This document shows, one piece after another, positions 1 to 8,782 of a stretch of DNA of 64,000 bases. This DNA is from Roseiarcus sp037446355 (lineage in GTDB: Bacteria > Pseudomonadota > Alphaproteobacteria > Rhizobiales > Beijerinckiaceae): assembly GCA_037446355.1 (NCBI GenBank), contig JBBIIT010000001.1:1-64000 (forward strand). Direction: 5' to 3'. A program made the translations under genes and the position numbers. Within the stretch, counting starts at the first letter, position 1; each line of letters begins with the position of its first letter. The notes beneath the pieces are model-generated. The model was not told the origin of the DNA, ran no database searches, and saw nothing but the letters and a program-made list of their open reading frames with translations.

Positions 1-204
1 CCGCGCTACGCCTCGCTGCCCAACATCATGAAGGCGAAGAAGAAGCCGATCGACGAGAAGGCGCCCGCCGATTACGGCGTCGACGTCGCCCCGCGCCTCA
101 AGGTGCTCAAGACCGCCGAGCCTTCGGGCCGCAAGGCGGGCGTGAAAGTGAAGACAGTCGCCGAGCTCGTCTCGAAGCTGCGCGACGAAGCCGGGGTGAT
201 CTGA
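1..204 (+). CDS. etfB: Electron transfer flavoprotein beta subunit, C-terminal end (partial)
   Basis: Only the last 67 codons are present; the gene enters from the left edge and stops with TGA at 202-204. The reading frame gives the usual EtfB C-terminal end: a PxxASLPNIMKAKKK block followed by a segment ending VKVKTVAELVSKLRDEAGVI. EtfB and EtfA form the soluble heterodimer that carries electrons from acyl-CoA and related dehydrogenases to ETF:quinone oxidoreductase. The etfA start follows after 2 nt, so the two are co-transcribed. The assignment rests on the conserved tail and the neighbour. Confidence 0.9.
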   Translation, partial: PRYASLPNIMKAKKKPIDEKAPADYGVDVAPRLKVLKTAEPSGRKAGVKVKTVAELVSKLRDEAGVI

Positions 205-206
205 CC

Positions 207-1151
207 ATGACGACGCTGCTCATCGCCGAAGTCTCGAACGGACGTCTGGCCGACATCACCGCCCGCGCGCTCACCGCCGCCGCGCAGATCGGCGCGCCGG
301 TCGAAGTGCTCGTCGCCGGCCACAATGTCGCCGCCGCCGCCGGGCAGGCCGCCAAGCTCGCGGGCGTCGCCAAGGTGCACGTCGCCGATGACGCCAAATA
401 CGCCCACGCGCTCGCCGAGCCCTTCGCGGCGCTCGTGGTCTCGCTCGCGGGCGACTATTCGGCGATCCTCGCCGCTTCGAGCCCCTACTCGCGCAACGTT
501 TTGCCGCGCGTCGCTGCCCTGCTCGACCTGATGCAAGTTTCCGACATAACCAAGGTCATCGGCCCCAATACCTTCGAGCGGCCGATCTATGCCGGCAACG
601 CGATCCAGACCGTCGAATCGACCGAGGCCAAGGTGATCGCAACCGTGCGCACCGCCTCCTTCGCCGCGACCAGCGAGGGCGCTGATGCGCCGATCGAGGC
701 GGTCGCGGCCGCGGGCGATCCCGGCGTCTCCGTATTCGTCGGCGAGGCGCTGGCGCGTTCGGACCGCCCGGAACTCACCTCCGCAAAGATCATCATCTCC
801 GGCGGCCGCGCGATGCAGAAGGCCGAGAACTTCAAGACTTATATCGAGCCGGTCGCCGACAAGCTCGGAGCGGCGATGGGCGCCTCGCGCGCGGCGGTCG
901 ACGCGGGCTACGCGCCCAACGACTGGCAGGTCGGCCAGACCGGCAAAGTCGTGGCCCCCGATCTCTATATCGCCGTCGGCATTTCCGGCGCGATCCAGCA
1001 TCTGGCCGGTATGAAAGACTCCAAAGTCATCGTCGCCATCAATAAGGACGAGGAGGCGCCGATCTTCCAGGTCGCCGATTATGGTCTCGTCGCCGATCTC
1101 TATGCCGCCCTGCCGGAATTGACGGCCGAATTGGCCAAGATCGGCCGATAA
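207..1151 (+). CDS. etfA: Electron transfer flavoprotein alpha subunit
   Basis: A 314-residue protein of the normal EtfA length. It starts MTTLLIAEVSNGRL and carries the C-terminal FAD-binding segment with GRAMQKAENF, the DWQVGQTGKVVAPDLYIAVGISGAIQH block and INKDEEAPIFQVADYGLV, which are EtfA hallmarks. It pairs with EtfB to bind FAD and pass electrons from flavin dehydrogenases to the quinone pool. It begins 2 nt after the etfB stop, and a GC-rich hairpin follows its stop codon. It belongs to a small unit with the hydroxyacyl-CoA dehydrogenase downstream, a common neighbour in alphaproteobacteria. Confidence 0.96.
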   Translation: MTTLLIAEVSNGRLADITARALTAAAQIGAPVEVLVAGHNVAAAAGQAAKLAGVAKVHVADDAKYAHALAEPFAALVVSLAGDYSAILAASSPYSRNVLPRVAALLDLMQVSDITKVIGPNTFERPIYAGNAIQTVESTEAKVIATVRTASFAATSEGADAPIEAVAAAGDPGVSVFVGEALARSDRPELTSAKIIISGGRAMQKAENFKTYIEPVADKLGAAMGASRAAVDAGYAPNDWQVGQTGKVVAPDLYIAVGISGAIQHLAGMKDSKVIVAINKDEEAPIFQVADYGLVADLYAALPELTAELAKIGR

Positions 1152-1159
1152 TCTCTGCC

Positions 1160-1200
1160 CGGGGCGAGGCCGCCTAGGCGCCGCGCCCCGCTTTCGTTTA
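1160..1200 (+). terminator. Hairpin after etfA, possible intrinsic terminator
   Basis: CGGGGCG at 1160-1166 pairs with CGCCCCG at 1184-1190. The loop contains a second perfect palindrome, CGCCTAGGCG (1171-1180). A modest T-rich tail (CTTTCGTTTA) follows. The position 9 nt after the etfA stop supports termination or attenuation. The tail is weak for a strong terminator. Confidence 0.45.
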
Positions 1201-1266
1201 GGATCGCGGTTCGCGTGTGAACTTGTTGTGCGTCGCCGCGCCGCGCGGCGCTCCGGGAAGGCCCAA

Positions 1267-2148
1267 ATGACCCTATCCATCGACAAGGTCGGCGTAATCG
1301 GCGCTGGACAAATGGGCTCCGGCATCGCCCTCGTCTGCGCGCAGGCGGGCATCGGCGTGAAGCTGCACGACGTCGCCGAGGAGCGCATGAACGCGGCGCT
1401 GGCGACGATCAACGGACTTTTGTCGCGCCAAGTGGCCAAGGGCCAGCTAGACGAAGCCGGACGCAACGCTGTCCTTGCGCGTATCGGCGTCGCGCCGACG
1501 CTCGACGGTCTCGCCGATTGCGATCTCGTCATTGAAGCGGCGTCCGAGAACGAAGAGGTCAAGCGCAAGATTTTCAGCGCCCTGCGCGCCTATTTGAAAC
1601 CCGATACAATCGTTGCCTCCAACACCTCGTCGATCTCGATTACCCGTCTTGCGTCCGTCACCGCCAATCCCGAGCGCTTCATCGGCATCCATTTCATGAA
1701 TCCGGTTCCGCGAATGCAGCTCGTCGAGCTGATCCGCGGCATCGCCACCAAGGACGACACGTTCGACGCGGCCAAAGCCTTCGTCGCCCGCCTCGGCAAG
1801 ACCGCCACAATGTCGGAGGATTTCCCTGCCTTCATCGTCAACCGCATCCTGCTGCCGATGATCAACGAAGCGGTCTATACGCTTTACGAAGGCGTCGGCT
1901 CAGTTGAATCCATCGACACTGCGATGCGCCTTGGCGCCAATCATCCGATGGGTCCGCTGCAACTCGCCGACTTCATCGGCCTCGACACCTGCCTTTCGGT
2001 GATGCAGGTGCTGCATGAAGGCCTCGCCGACTCGAAGTACCGCCCCTGTCCGCTGTTGGTGAAATATGTCGAGGCGGGTTGGTTGGGGCGCAAGTCGCAG
2101 CGCGGCTTCTACGATTATCGGGGCGAGCATCCCGTTCCGACGCGGTAG
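1267..2148 (+). CDS. 3-hydroxybutyryl-CoA / 3-hydroxyacyl-CoA dehydrogenase
   Basis: A 293-residue NAD-dependent dehydrogenase, the usual length for the single-domain Hbd/PaaH family. From the chosen ATG at 1267 the protein begins MTLSIDKVGVIGAGQMGSGIA, so the GxGxxG Rossmann motif is within the first 20 residues. A longer in-frame start at 1228 would add only an Arg/Ala-rich leader. Further hallmarks are the ASNTSSISIT block, IGIHFMNPVPRMQLVE with the catalytic His, and GANHPMGPLQLADFIGLD. It interconverts 3-hydroxybutyryl-CoA and acetoacetyl-CoA. The preceding etfAB genes fit a role in acyl-CoA, PHB or butyrate turnover. The exact substrate cannot be read from the sequence. Confidence 0.93.
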   Translation: MTLSIDKVGVIGAGQMGSGIALVCAQAGIGVKLHDVAEERMNAALATINGLLSRQVAKGQLDEAGRNAVLARIGVAPTLDGLADCDLVIEAASENEEVKRKIFSALRAYLKPDTIVASNTSSISITRLASVTANPERFIGIHFMNPVPRMQLVELIRGIATKDDTFDAAKAFVARLGKTATMSEDFPAFIVNRILLPMINEAVYTLYEGVGSVESIDTAMRLGANHPMGPLQLADFIGLDTCLSVMQVLHEGLADSKYRPCPLLVKYVEAGWLGRKSQRGFYDYRGEHPVPTR

Positions 2149-2199
2149 AGGGCGTCGGAGCGTCGCGCGGGCGCGCTCGGCGAGCGCGACCGGCGCCGC

Positions 2200-2466
2200 C
2201 TAGAGACTTCGTTCCGCGAATTTCGCGCGCGCCTTCGCCGCTTCAATTTCCCTGTCCCTCGGCGGCTGACCCGTTCTGAGCGCGCCGATAAGCCGCTCCG
2301 CGCTCGCGGCGATCTCGTCCACCGCCTCAAAAAACGCCGCCTCGTTCGCCTTCGACGGGCGGCCAAAACCGCTGATCTTGCGCACGAACTGAAGCGCCGC
2401 GGCGCGAACTTCATCCTCGCTCGCGGGCGGCTCGAAATTGAACAGCGGACGGATGCTGCGGCACAT
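2200..2466 (-). CDS. DUF2277 family small protein
   Basis: An 88-residue soluble protein of unknown function. It starts MCRSIRPLFNFEPPASEDEV and continues AALQFVRKISGFGRPSK, the pattern of the DUF2277 family, so the ATG at 2466 is preferred over one five codons upstream. The family is widespread in alphaproteobacteria and actinobacteria without an experimentally known role. It is convergent with the hydroxyacyl-CoA dehydrogenase, and trmD ends about 40 nt upstream of its start on the same strand. Confidence 0.85.
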   Translation of the reverse strand: MCRSIRPLFNFEPPASEDEVRAAALQFVRKISGFGRPSKANEAAFFEAVDEIAASAERLIGALRTGQPPRDREIEAAKARAKFAERSL

Positions 2467-2505
2467 TATCCGGCTCCTCAAAAATGAGTTCGATCCGCGC
2501 CGAGA

Positions 2506-3180
2506 CTATTTCAAATCCGGCCGTCGTTCACGCGTTACGCGCTCGGATTCCTCGCGCCGCCATTTCTCGATCTTGGCGTGATCGCCCGAGAGCAGCACGT
2601 CGGGAATCGTCCGCCCTTCCCATTCGCGCGGGCGGGTGTAGTGCGGATATTCGAGCGCGCCATTCTCGAAACTCTCCTGATCGCCGGATTCGACCTTGCC
2701 CATCACGCCGGGAATCAGCCTTACGCAGGCATCGAGAATCGCCAGCGCCGCGATCTCGCCGCCCGAGAGAATGTAATCGCCGATCGACATTTCGATCAGT
2801 CCGCGCGCCGGGATGACGCGTTCGTCGACGCCCTCGAAGCGCGGACAGAGGATAACAAGGCCCGGCCCCGCCGCCCACTCGCGCGCACGCGCTTGCGTGA
2901 ACGGGACGCCGCGCGGGCTCATGATGAGGCGCGGGCGCGGATCTTCGGGCGGCGCGGCGGCATCGAGGCTCGCGGCGATGACGTCGGCGCGCATCACCAT
3001 GCCCGGCCCGCCCCCCGCCGGCGTGTCGTCGACCGCGCGATGCCGGCCGAGGCCGTTTTCGCGGATGTCGCGCGCCTCGCATGACCATAGGCCGCGCGCG
3101 AGCGCGTCGCCCGCCAGGCTATGGCCGAGCGGGCCGGGGAACATCTGCGGAAACAGCGTCAGAAGCGTCGCGGCGAACAT
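2506..3180 (-). CDS. trmD: tRNA (guanine-37-N1)-methyltransferase
   Basis: A 224-residue SpoU/TrmD (SPOUT) methyltransferase. It begins MFAATLLTLFPQMFPGPLGHS. The knot motifs are LILCPRFEGVDERV-like (read as ILCPRFEGVDERV) and IGDYILSGGEIAALAILD, followed by the conserved HYTRPREWEGRTIPDVLLSGDH C-terminal block. It methylates G37 of tRNAs to prevent frameshifting, using S-adenosylmethionine. Its usual partners (rpsP, rimM, rplS) are not beside it here. Confidence 0.96.
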   Translation of the reverse strand: MFAATLLTLFPQMFPGPLGHSLAGDALARGLWSCEARDIRENGLGRHRAVDDTPAGGGPGMVMRADVIAASLDAAAPPEDPRPRLIMSPRGVPFTQARAREWAAGPGLVILCPRFEGVDERVIPARGLIEMSIGDYILSGGEIAALAILDACVRLIPGVMGKVESGDQESFENGALEYPHYTRPREWEGRTIPDVLLSGDHAKIEKWRREESERVTRERRPDLK

Positions 3181-3246
3181 GGCCTCGACTCTTAGCCGCG
3201 CCGCGCGATTCCCGAAAGCCCGCCGCCGCCCTGCCGGGACGCGACC

Positions 3247-3738
3247 TCAACCCAGCGCGAGTTCGGAGAGATCGACGCGAAGCGTCTTCGCCAGCGCCGC
3301 GACGACCATTTCATGATCCTCGCGCTGTGGCAGGCCAGAGATCGTGACGGCGCCGACGCAGCCCGTGCCCTTCAGCAGGATCGGAAACGCGCCGCCATGC
3401 ACCGCGTAATCGCGCTCGGGCAGGTCGCCAATGTCGCGCAAGGTCTTGCCGTCTCGCGCGAGCGCGCGGCCTATCGCGTAGGAAGCGCGATGGAAATGCT
3501 TGACCGCATTGCGCTTGCGCCGCACCCAATCGAAGTTTTCAGGAGCCGCGCCGGGCAGCGCGAAGCTCAGCAACGGCATCGACCAAAGCTGAATATCGAC
3601 GGCGATCGGCGCCGAACGCGCCTCGCCCGCCGCCTTCAGTGCGAGTCCAACCTTCCACGCGGTTCGGGCGTCGAAGATCGTGAATTGAAGACGTCGTTCC
3701 TGTAGCGCCAGTCTTTCGATGTCTTCGGCGATGCCCAA
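3247..3738 (-). CDS. UPF0303 / heme-degrading-domain (DUF336) family protein
   Basis: The C-terminal 163 residues match the UPF0303 family (GlcG/HbpS-like fold): IAEDIERLALQE near the start, FDARTAWKVG, VKHFHRASYAIG, and a final GCVGAVTISGLPQREDHEMVV block. I place the start at a TTG at 3738 because family members begin at this point and an AAGGGGG Shine-Dalgarno lies about 6 nt upstream. An ATG at 3852 would add a 38-residue, poorly conserved leader. The related HbpS/GlcG fold binds small ligands such as heme, but the function of this subfamily is unproven. The gene diverges from the downstream cytochrome gene. Confidence 0.8.
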   Translation of the reverse strand: MGIAEDIERLALQERRLQFTIFDARTAWKVGLALKAAGEARSAPIAVDIQLWSMPLLSFALPGAAPENFDWVRRKRNAVKHFHRASYAIGRALARDGKTLRDIGDLPERDYAVHGGAFPILLKGTGCVGAVTISGLPQREDHEMVVAALAKTLRVDLSELALG

Positions 3739-3924
3739 GCGTGGCCCCCTTGCGGCGCCCGACGATCCGTCGCGAGGCGCCCGCTGGCGATTGTCGCGGG
3801 CTGCGGCAATTTGTCTAGTCAGGAAGTACTGATCCGCGATCTCGAGCGCCATGGTATGCGGTTGCGGCTGTCACTTCAGCGCGCGGAATCGCGCAAAGCG
3901 CCCGAATTGCGGCCGGAGGTCGAA

Positions 3925-4317
3925 ATGAAAATCGCTGGACTTGGAATCGTCGCTGCCGCGCTGCTCGGCCTTGTTGGTGGGACGGCGAGCGCCCAGGACG
4001 TCGCCGCTGGCGAAAAAGTGTTCGTAAAATGCCAGCAGTGCCACCGTATCGGCCTCGGCGCGACCAACTTCTACGGCCCGGTGCTGAACGGCCTGATCGG
4101 CCGCAAGGCGGGCACGGTGCCCGGCTACAAATATTCCGCCGCGACCGAGAATTCCGGCATCGTCTGGAGCGCCGAAACCTTGCGCACCTATCTCAAAGAG
4201 CCCAAGCACGACGTCCCCGGCACCAACATGACCTTCGCAGGCCTGAAAGACCCCGCCGATATCGAGAACGTCATTGCGTTCGTCTCGCAGTTCCGCCGCG
4301 ACGGCGGCAAGGATTGA
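3925..4317 (+). CDS. Small secreted class I cytochrome c (c2/c550-like)
   Basis: A 130-residue precursor. The chosen ATG at 3925 has a GGAGG about 6 nt upstream and directly precedes a signal peptide (MKIAGLGIVAAALLGLVGG, cleavage near TASA/QD). The mature part has a single CxxCH heme site (CQQCH), the NFYGPVLNGLIGRKAG segment typical of cytochrome c2, and a C-terminal Met (TNMTFAGL) as the likely axial ligand. It would shuttle electrons in the periplasm. It is convergent with apbE: its stop codon ends at 4317 and the apbE stop begins at 4318. Its partner is unknown; the NosR-like/ApbE pair and the nearby alcohol dehydrogenase are candidates. Confidence 0.9.
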   Translation: MKIAGLGIVAAALLGLVGGTASAQDVAAGEKVFVKCQQCHRIGLGATNFYGPVLNGLIGRKAGTVPGYKYSAATENSGIVWSAETLRTYLKEPKHDVPGTNMTFAGLKDPADIENVIAFVSQFRRDGGKD

Positions 4318-5346
4318 TCAGGTCGAAGCGCAGGCTTCACCGCTGTTCGACACGTAAACAGGAAATCCCGGCGTCGCGCTGACGCAGCCGGATTTGTCCA
4401 CGAACAGCGCCTGGGCGCCGACTCTCGCCAGCAGCGCTCGCGCTGCGTCCGCGCCAAGCAGGAAAGCGGCGGTCGAGAGCGCGTCGGCCTCCAGTCCGCT
4501 CGGCGCCAGCACGGAAACACTTGAAAATGCGCCGGGCGAGACGCCGCGCCGCGCATCGACGATGTGATGGCGCGAATAATCCGGCGTCCAGAAATACTGA
4601 TAATCGCCCGATGTCGCCAGACAGCCCGCCACCTCCGCCACGGCGACGCTCTGGACCGCGTCGCGCGGATCCCGGACCCGGGCGCGCCATCGTGCGCCGT
4701 CGGGCCTTGCGCCCAATCCGCCGAGCACGTCAGTATCGAAGAACGCCCTGCTGACGCCAACGCGCCGCAACGCCGCCGCAACCCGGTCGGCGGCCAGCCC
4801 GCGCGCGAGACTGTTGAGCGTGACCCCCATGCCGCTTTCCGCGAAGGCGATCCTCTCCACGGAGACGACGAGCCGGGACTGATCGACGCGGGCCAGCAGC
4901 GTGGCGATCTCGCGATCGCTCGGCCAGCGCCCCTTTTTGGCGGCGGCGTCAAAGGCGAGCCAGAGCGGCTGAATCGTCACATCGAACGCGCCCGCCGTCG
5001 CCGCATGCATCGCGCGCGAAATCTCAAGCATTTCGATCAGCGCCGGATCGGGTCGATCGAGGAAACCGTCGCGATTGAGACGGAACACTTGACCTTCCGG
5101 ATCGGTCAGGCTCGCCAATCGGTCGATGTGGCGAATTTCGGCAAATCCGGCGGCGAAGGCGGCCTCGGCGCTCAGCGCATCGCTCGCCTCGACCGTGATC
5201 GCCACTGTCGTCCCAAAAGCGACGCCGAGCCGGCGATAGAGCCGGGCCGAGGCGGGGATCGCGCCCGCCACCGCGCCGAGCGAACCGGCGGCGGCGCCCA
5301 ACGCCAAGTGCAGCGCGCCCCGCCGAGTGAATTCAGTAGCTGTCAT
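4318..5346 (-). CDS. apbE: ApbE-like FAD:protein FMN transferase, exported
   Basis: A 342-residue ApbE-family protein. The ATG at 5346 overlaps the stop of the upstream NosR-like gene (ATGA), giving translational coupling. It opens with a Tat-like leader (TRRGALHLALGAAAGSLGA). The body shows YRRLGVAFGTTVAITV, LTDPEGQVFRLN, AFDVTIQPLW and a C-terminal DALSTAAFLLG block. The GxGxNLxG-like and HHIVDARRG segments fit the family, although the usual 'DPRTG' has become DARRG. ApbE attaches FMN through a phosphoester to a Thr or Ser in FMN-binding domains. The obvious target is the coupled NosR-like protein, which carries a matching acceptor motif. The longer open frame upstream of 5346 only overlaps the NosR-like gene. 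Confidence 0.88.
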   Translation of the reverse strand: MTATEFTRRGALHLALGAAAGSLGAVAGAIPASARLYRRLGVAFGTTVAITVEASDALSAEAAFAAGFAEIRHIDRLASLTDPEGQVFRLNRDGFLDRPDPALIEMLEISRAMHAATAGAFDVTIQPLWLAFDAAAKKGRWPSDREIATLLARVDQSRLVVSVERIAFAESGMGVTLNSLARGLAADRVAAALRRVGVSRAFFDTDVLGGLGARPDGARWRARVRDPRDAVQSVAVAEVAGCLATSGDYQYFWTPDYSRHHIVDARRGVSPGAFSSVSVLAPSGLEADALSTAAFLLGADAARALLARVGAQALFVDKSGCVSATPGFPVYVSNSGEACAST

Positions 5347-7454
5347 TTTCCGATCAACCTTGTCGTGCGCAGCGGCCGCGAGCCCCGCTCCTGCAGGATC
5401 AGGGGCACGCATTGCCGGGAATCGTTGTGAATGACGACGCAATCCAGACACTGGAAGCATTCGTGATAGATGATCGCGCCCGTGGGCTCGATCGCGTTGT
5501 AGCGGCATTTGGATTTGCACAACTGGCAGGGATCGCCGCATTCGACCCGCCGCGCGATCCAATCCCAGCGCCGCGCGAGGCCGACCAAGGCGAAGGCTGC
5601 GCCGAGCGGGCACAGGAAACGGCAGAAGAATTTGAAGACGAACATGCTGCCGACGATGAGGCCGCCGGCGTAGATCGCGAACGGCAGACTACGAATGAAG
5701 ACCAGCGTGATCGCCGTCTTGAACGGCTCGATCTCCGCGAGGCGCTCGGCGAGCGCGGACGAGGCGAAGGCGGCGCCGAGGATGGACGCCAACGCGATAT
5801 ATTTGACGCCGCGCAGCCGCTTCTCCCACGCCCCCGCAAGTCGCCACTGCGGAATCCGCAGCCATCGCGCGAAGTCGCCAGCGAGTTCCTGAAGCGCGCC
5901 GAACGGGCACAGCCAGCCGCAAAAGGCGCCGCGGCCCCAGACGACCAGCGTCGCCAGCGTGAAGGCCCACAAGACGAGACTCGGCGGGTCATAGAGCAGG
6001 AACGCCAGCCCACCCTCGCCGCGCGCGGCGCGCACGGCGCCGATCAGCGTGACGACCGAGAGTTGCGCCTGGGCATACCAACCAATGAACAGCAGCGTGA
6101 ATATGAGAAACGTACGTCGAAACCAAACGAAGCCGCGCGGCGACGCCGTGACAACTTTCTGCATTGCCAAGGCTAGCATCAGCACGACGAGGCTCAGAAT
6201 CAAAGTCGCGATGTCGGACGCCCGATCCCGCCAAACGCCGCGAAAGCCTTTGTCGCTTTCGGGAGGCGGCAGTGTCAGCAGCGCCAGCGGAGCGGAAAAC
6301 GGCGCGGCGAATTCATGGGTGAACCGCTCGGGCAGGATCTGGCCTTTCTCGCGCGTCACATGCAGCAGAATCTGCGCCGGGTTCGCAGGATCCCATCCCG
6401 CCTGCGGCTTGATCACGAGCACGCTGAAATCGCCCTTGGGCATGTCGACCAGCGCGAACGGCTTGCGCCAAGCGAAGTCGCGCACTTCGACCGGCGCGTC
6501 AGCCTGGAGCATCGTCAGGCGCGTCGGGACCGCTCCGGCGACAAAATCCTCGCCGATGAAGCTCCATCTGCCGCTCGACAGGACGATCAGCGCGTGGCGC
6601 CCGTCGAGATCGTCGACGAGCCGGCGATAGGTCGCCTCGTCGAGCAGGTTGCGGCCGACGACAGGCGCGTCCAGAACCCCGACCCAGAGATCGATGAAGG
6701 GGGCTTCGGGCGCCAAGCGGACTTGTGGGTCGAGGCCGGCCGCCGCAGTTCCTGCGAACGCCGCTTCCGATTCCGCGTTGCTGACGACGAAATGTTTGAC
6801 GTACCCCTTGGCGACGAGGTCCGCCCAATCAAGTTTCTCAAACACGTCCAAGCGCAACTTGGCGGCGCGGCTGGGATCGCGCCCTTTAGCGAAGCCGAGT
6901 TTCGCGCGCGCGATCGCGAGCCCCGCCGCGAGCAGCGACTCATTGACGATGCGCACCGACGCGGTCGCCTTGGCGACGCCGTCGACTATGGCGATGGCGT
7001 CGTCGCCCTTGCCGCCGCCGCTCGGCGGACCGACCTTGATCGACTGTTTCAGCGACTTGCCGATGTATTGCTTGACGAAATCGAACAACGGTTGCGGGCC
7101 GAGTCCGTCGACGAACACCGGTTCGTTCTGTGAGACGACCTTCACATCGAGAAAGTTGCCCTCGGGCGTCAGAGCGACCAGCAAGTCGACCGGCGTGCCT
7201 GAAAATCCGGGAATGGGCGCGAGATCAGCGGATTCGAAGATATAGGCGACAAGTTCGTCGGAAGTCGCGTTCTGTTTGAAGATCGGCCAGATTGCCAGGG
7301 CGTCGTCTTTCTCGCCTAATATGAACGGCGGCGGGAATTCGCGCTCGAGGTCGGCGCGAGACAATTGCCCCGCGTAAGCAAGACTGCTCCAGAGGCAGAG
7401 CGCAAACGCAGCGAAGGCCCAAACGATCGCTTTGCCGCCGCGAAACCGCGCCAT
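5343..7454 (-). CDS. NosR/NirI-like membrane polyferredoxin with periplasmic FMN-binding domain
   Basis: A 703-residue protein. A signal peptide (1-28) is followed by a periplasmic FMN-binding-type domain carrying DGVAKATAS, where Thr164 is the predicted ApbE flavinylation site. Several membrane segments follow (about 414-430, 445-462, 490-507, 550-570, 583-605). The cytoplasmic side carries CxxxCP motifs (CGWLCPFG at 512-516, CRFLCPLG at 611-615), a C639xxxC643xxC646xxxC650 cluster and C666xxC669xxC672. This is the architecture of NosR, NirI and related regulators/electron carriers. No nos or nir genes are nearby, so a role in denitrification is not supported. The context suggests electron transfer across the membrane linked to the alcohol-oxidation genes. 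It diverges from the FIST gene. Confidence 0.87.
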   Translation of the reverse strand: MARFRGGKAIVWAFAAFALCLWSSLAYAGQLSRADLEREFPPPFILGEKDDALAIWPIFKQNATSDELVAYIFESADLAPIPGFSGTPVDLLVALTPEGNFLDVKVVSQNEPVFVDGLGPQPLFDFVKQYIGKSLKQSIKVGPPSGGGKGDDAIAIVDGVAKATASVRIVNESLLAAGLAIARAKLGFAKGRDPSRAAKLRLDVFEKLDWADLVAKGYVKHFVVSNAESEAAFAGTAAAGLDPQVRLAPEAPFIDLWVGVLDAPVVGRNLLDEATYRRLVDDLDGRHALIVLSSGRWSFIGEDFVAGAVPTRLTMLQADAPVEVRDFAWRKPFALVDMPKGDFSVLVIKPQAGWDPANPAQILLHVTREKGQILPERFTHEFAAPFSAPLALLTLPPPESDKGFRGVWRDRASDIATLILSLVVLMLALAMQKVVTASPRGFVWFRRTFLIFTLLFIGWYAQAQLSVVTLIGAVRAARGEGGLAFLLYDPPSLVLWAFTLATLVVWGRGAFCGWLCPFGALQELAGDFARWLRIPQWRLAGAWEKRLRGVKYIALASILGAAFASSALAERLAEIEPFKTAITLVFIRSLPFAIYAGGLIVGSMFVFKFFCRFLCPLGAAFALVGLARRWDWIARRVECGDPCQLCKSKCRYNAIEPTGAIIYHECFQCLDCVVIHNDSRQCVPLILQERGSRPLRTTRLIGK

Positions 7455-7609
7455 CCTTTCCTCCCGCAGGAAAGGCTAGCAGCGGGCCGCGCCCCCGCCA
7501 TAGGACTAAAGGCGGTGGCGCGTCCGAATTTGCTTTAAGCGGGCCGCTTGAATATTCTGAAAGAAATGCCCAAGGGCGCCGACGGGCGTCCCGGTCGGGA
7601 GGAAGATAT

Positions 7610-8782
7610 TTGGCCCGAGCCGCGCCGAGCGTTGTCGAGGTTCAGCCCGTACAAGTCGCATCGGCCTTTGGCGCCGATGCGAACGAGGTGGCGGCAAAAT
7701 TGCGCTTTGCGTTGCCAACAGCCGAATATAGCGCAATTCTCGTGTTTGTTTCGCCCGACTACGACGCCGCCGACTTCGCCGGCGCCATGGCGCGACACTT
7801 CCCCGGACAGCCCGTATATGGCTGCACGACCGCGGGGGAATTGACGCTGGAAGGAATACGCGATGGCGGCGCGGTCGCGGTCGGCTTCCGCGCCGAGGAT
7901 TTTTCGATCGTCGCGCAAGCCATACCGGACCTTGACAGATTCACTTTCGAAAACATGCGCGACAGCGTCGGCCAGTCGCGGGCGCGTCTGGACGCCATGC
8001 GCGCCGACGTCGAAACGCGCACGCGCTTCGCGCTGCTGCTGGTGGACGGGCTATGCCTGCATGAGGAATCCCTGATATCGGCGATCGGCGCGAGTCTCGA
8101 CGACATCCCTGTCGTCGGCGGCTCGGCCGGCGATGGCATGAAATTCGGCGCCACCTGGGTTTTGTTTGACGGCAAGGCGCACGCCAATTCGGCGATTCTA
8201 CTGCTGGTCGGCACCGATCTTCCGTGTCGCCTGTTCAAATGCAACAGCTTCGAGCCGACCGCGACCAAGCTTGTCGTAACGGACGCCGACATTGAAAAGC
8301 GCGTCGTGCGCGAGATCAACGCGGAGCCGGCGGCGCGCGAATATGCGCGGGTGGTCGGCGTCACCGAGGACGAACTCAGCGGCTACGTGTTCGCGGCCCA
8401 TCCCGTCATCGTGCGCGTCGGCGGCGACTATTATGCGCGCTCGATCCAGCGCGTGAACGCCGACGGCTCGTTGACGTTCTTTTGCGCGATCGACGAGGGG
8501 CTGGTGCTCACCGCCGCCGGCCGCCTCGACACGCTCGGCGTCGTCGAGCAGATGTTCCGTGACACCGAGGCGGATCTTGGCGAAGTCTCGCTCTATCTCG
8601 GATTCGACTGCCTGCATCGCCGACTGGACGCCGAACAGCGTCAGATCGTGCGCGATCTCGAAGATCTCTATCGTCGCAACAGGGTCGTCGGCTTCAACAC
8701 CTACGGCGAGCAATATCTGACCATGCACCTGAACCAGACTTTCTCCGGCGTCGCGATCGGACGACGTCCGTTGACGCGATGA
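7610..8782 (+). CDS. FIST-domain sensory protein
   Basis: A 390-residue cytoplasmic protein with FIST N and FIST C domains. The N domain contains ILVFVSPDYD and PVYGCTTAGEL; DIPVVGGSAGDGMKF and the later YLGFDCLHRR/VVGFNTYGEQ block are also family features. I accept a TTG start because a strong GGGAGG lies just upstream; an ATG start is not available in the right place. FIST domains are proposed to bind small ligands and often sit beside signal-transduction genes. The stop overlaps the next gene (ATGA), so it is coupled to the hybrid kinase, and it probably supplies that kinase with its input. The gene is divergent from the NosR-like gene. Confidence 0.88.
   Translation: MARAAPSVVEVQPVQVASAFGADANEVAAKLRFALPTAEYSAILVFVSPDYDAADFAGAMARHFPGQPVYGCTTAGELTLEGIRDGGAVAVGFRAEDFSIVAQAIPDLDRFTFENMRDSVGQSRARLDAMRADVETRTRFALLLVDGLCLHEESLISAIGASLDDIPVVGGSAGDGMKFGATWVLFDGKAHANSAILLLVGTDLPCRLFKCNSFEPTATKLVVTDADIEKRVVREINAEPAAREYARVVGVTEDELSGYVFAAHPVIVRVGGDYYARSIQRVNADGSLTFFCAIDEGLVLTAAGRLDTLGVVEQMFRDTEADLGEVSLYLGFDCLHRRLDAEQRQIVRDLEDLYRRNRVVGFNTYGEQYLTMHLNQTFSGVAIGRRPLTR

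Noticed and set aside
72..1568. Long open frame on the minus strand opposite etfA and the dehydrogenase gene
   Set aside because: It is antisense to two clear genes, rich in Arg, Ala and Gly as expected from the opposite strand of GC-rich coding DNA, and has no family motif or ribosome-binding site.
5343..7454. NosR for nitrous oxide reduction
   Set aside because: No nosZ, nosDFYL or other denitrification genes are in the window; only the general NosR-like architecture is supported.
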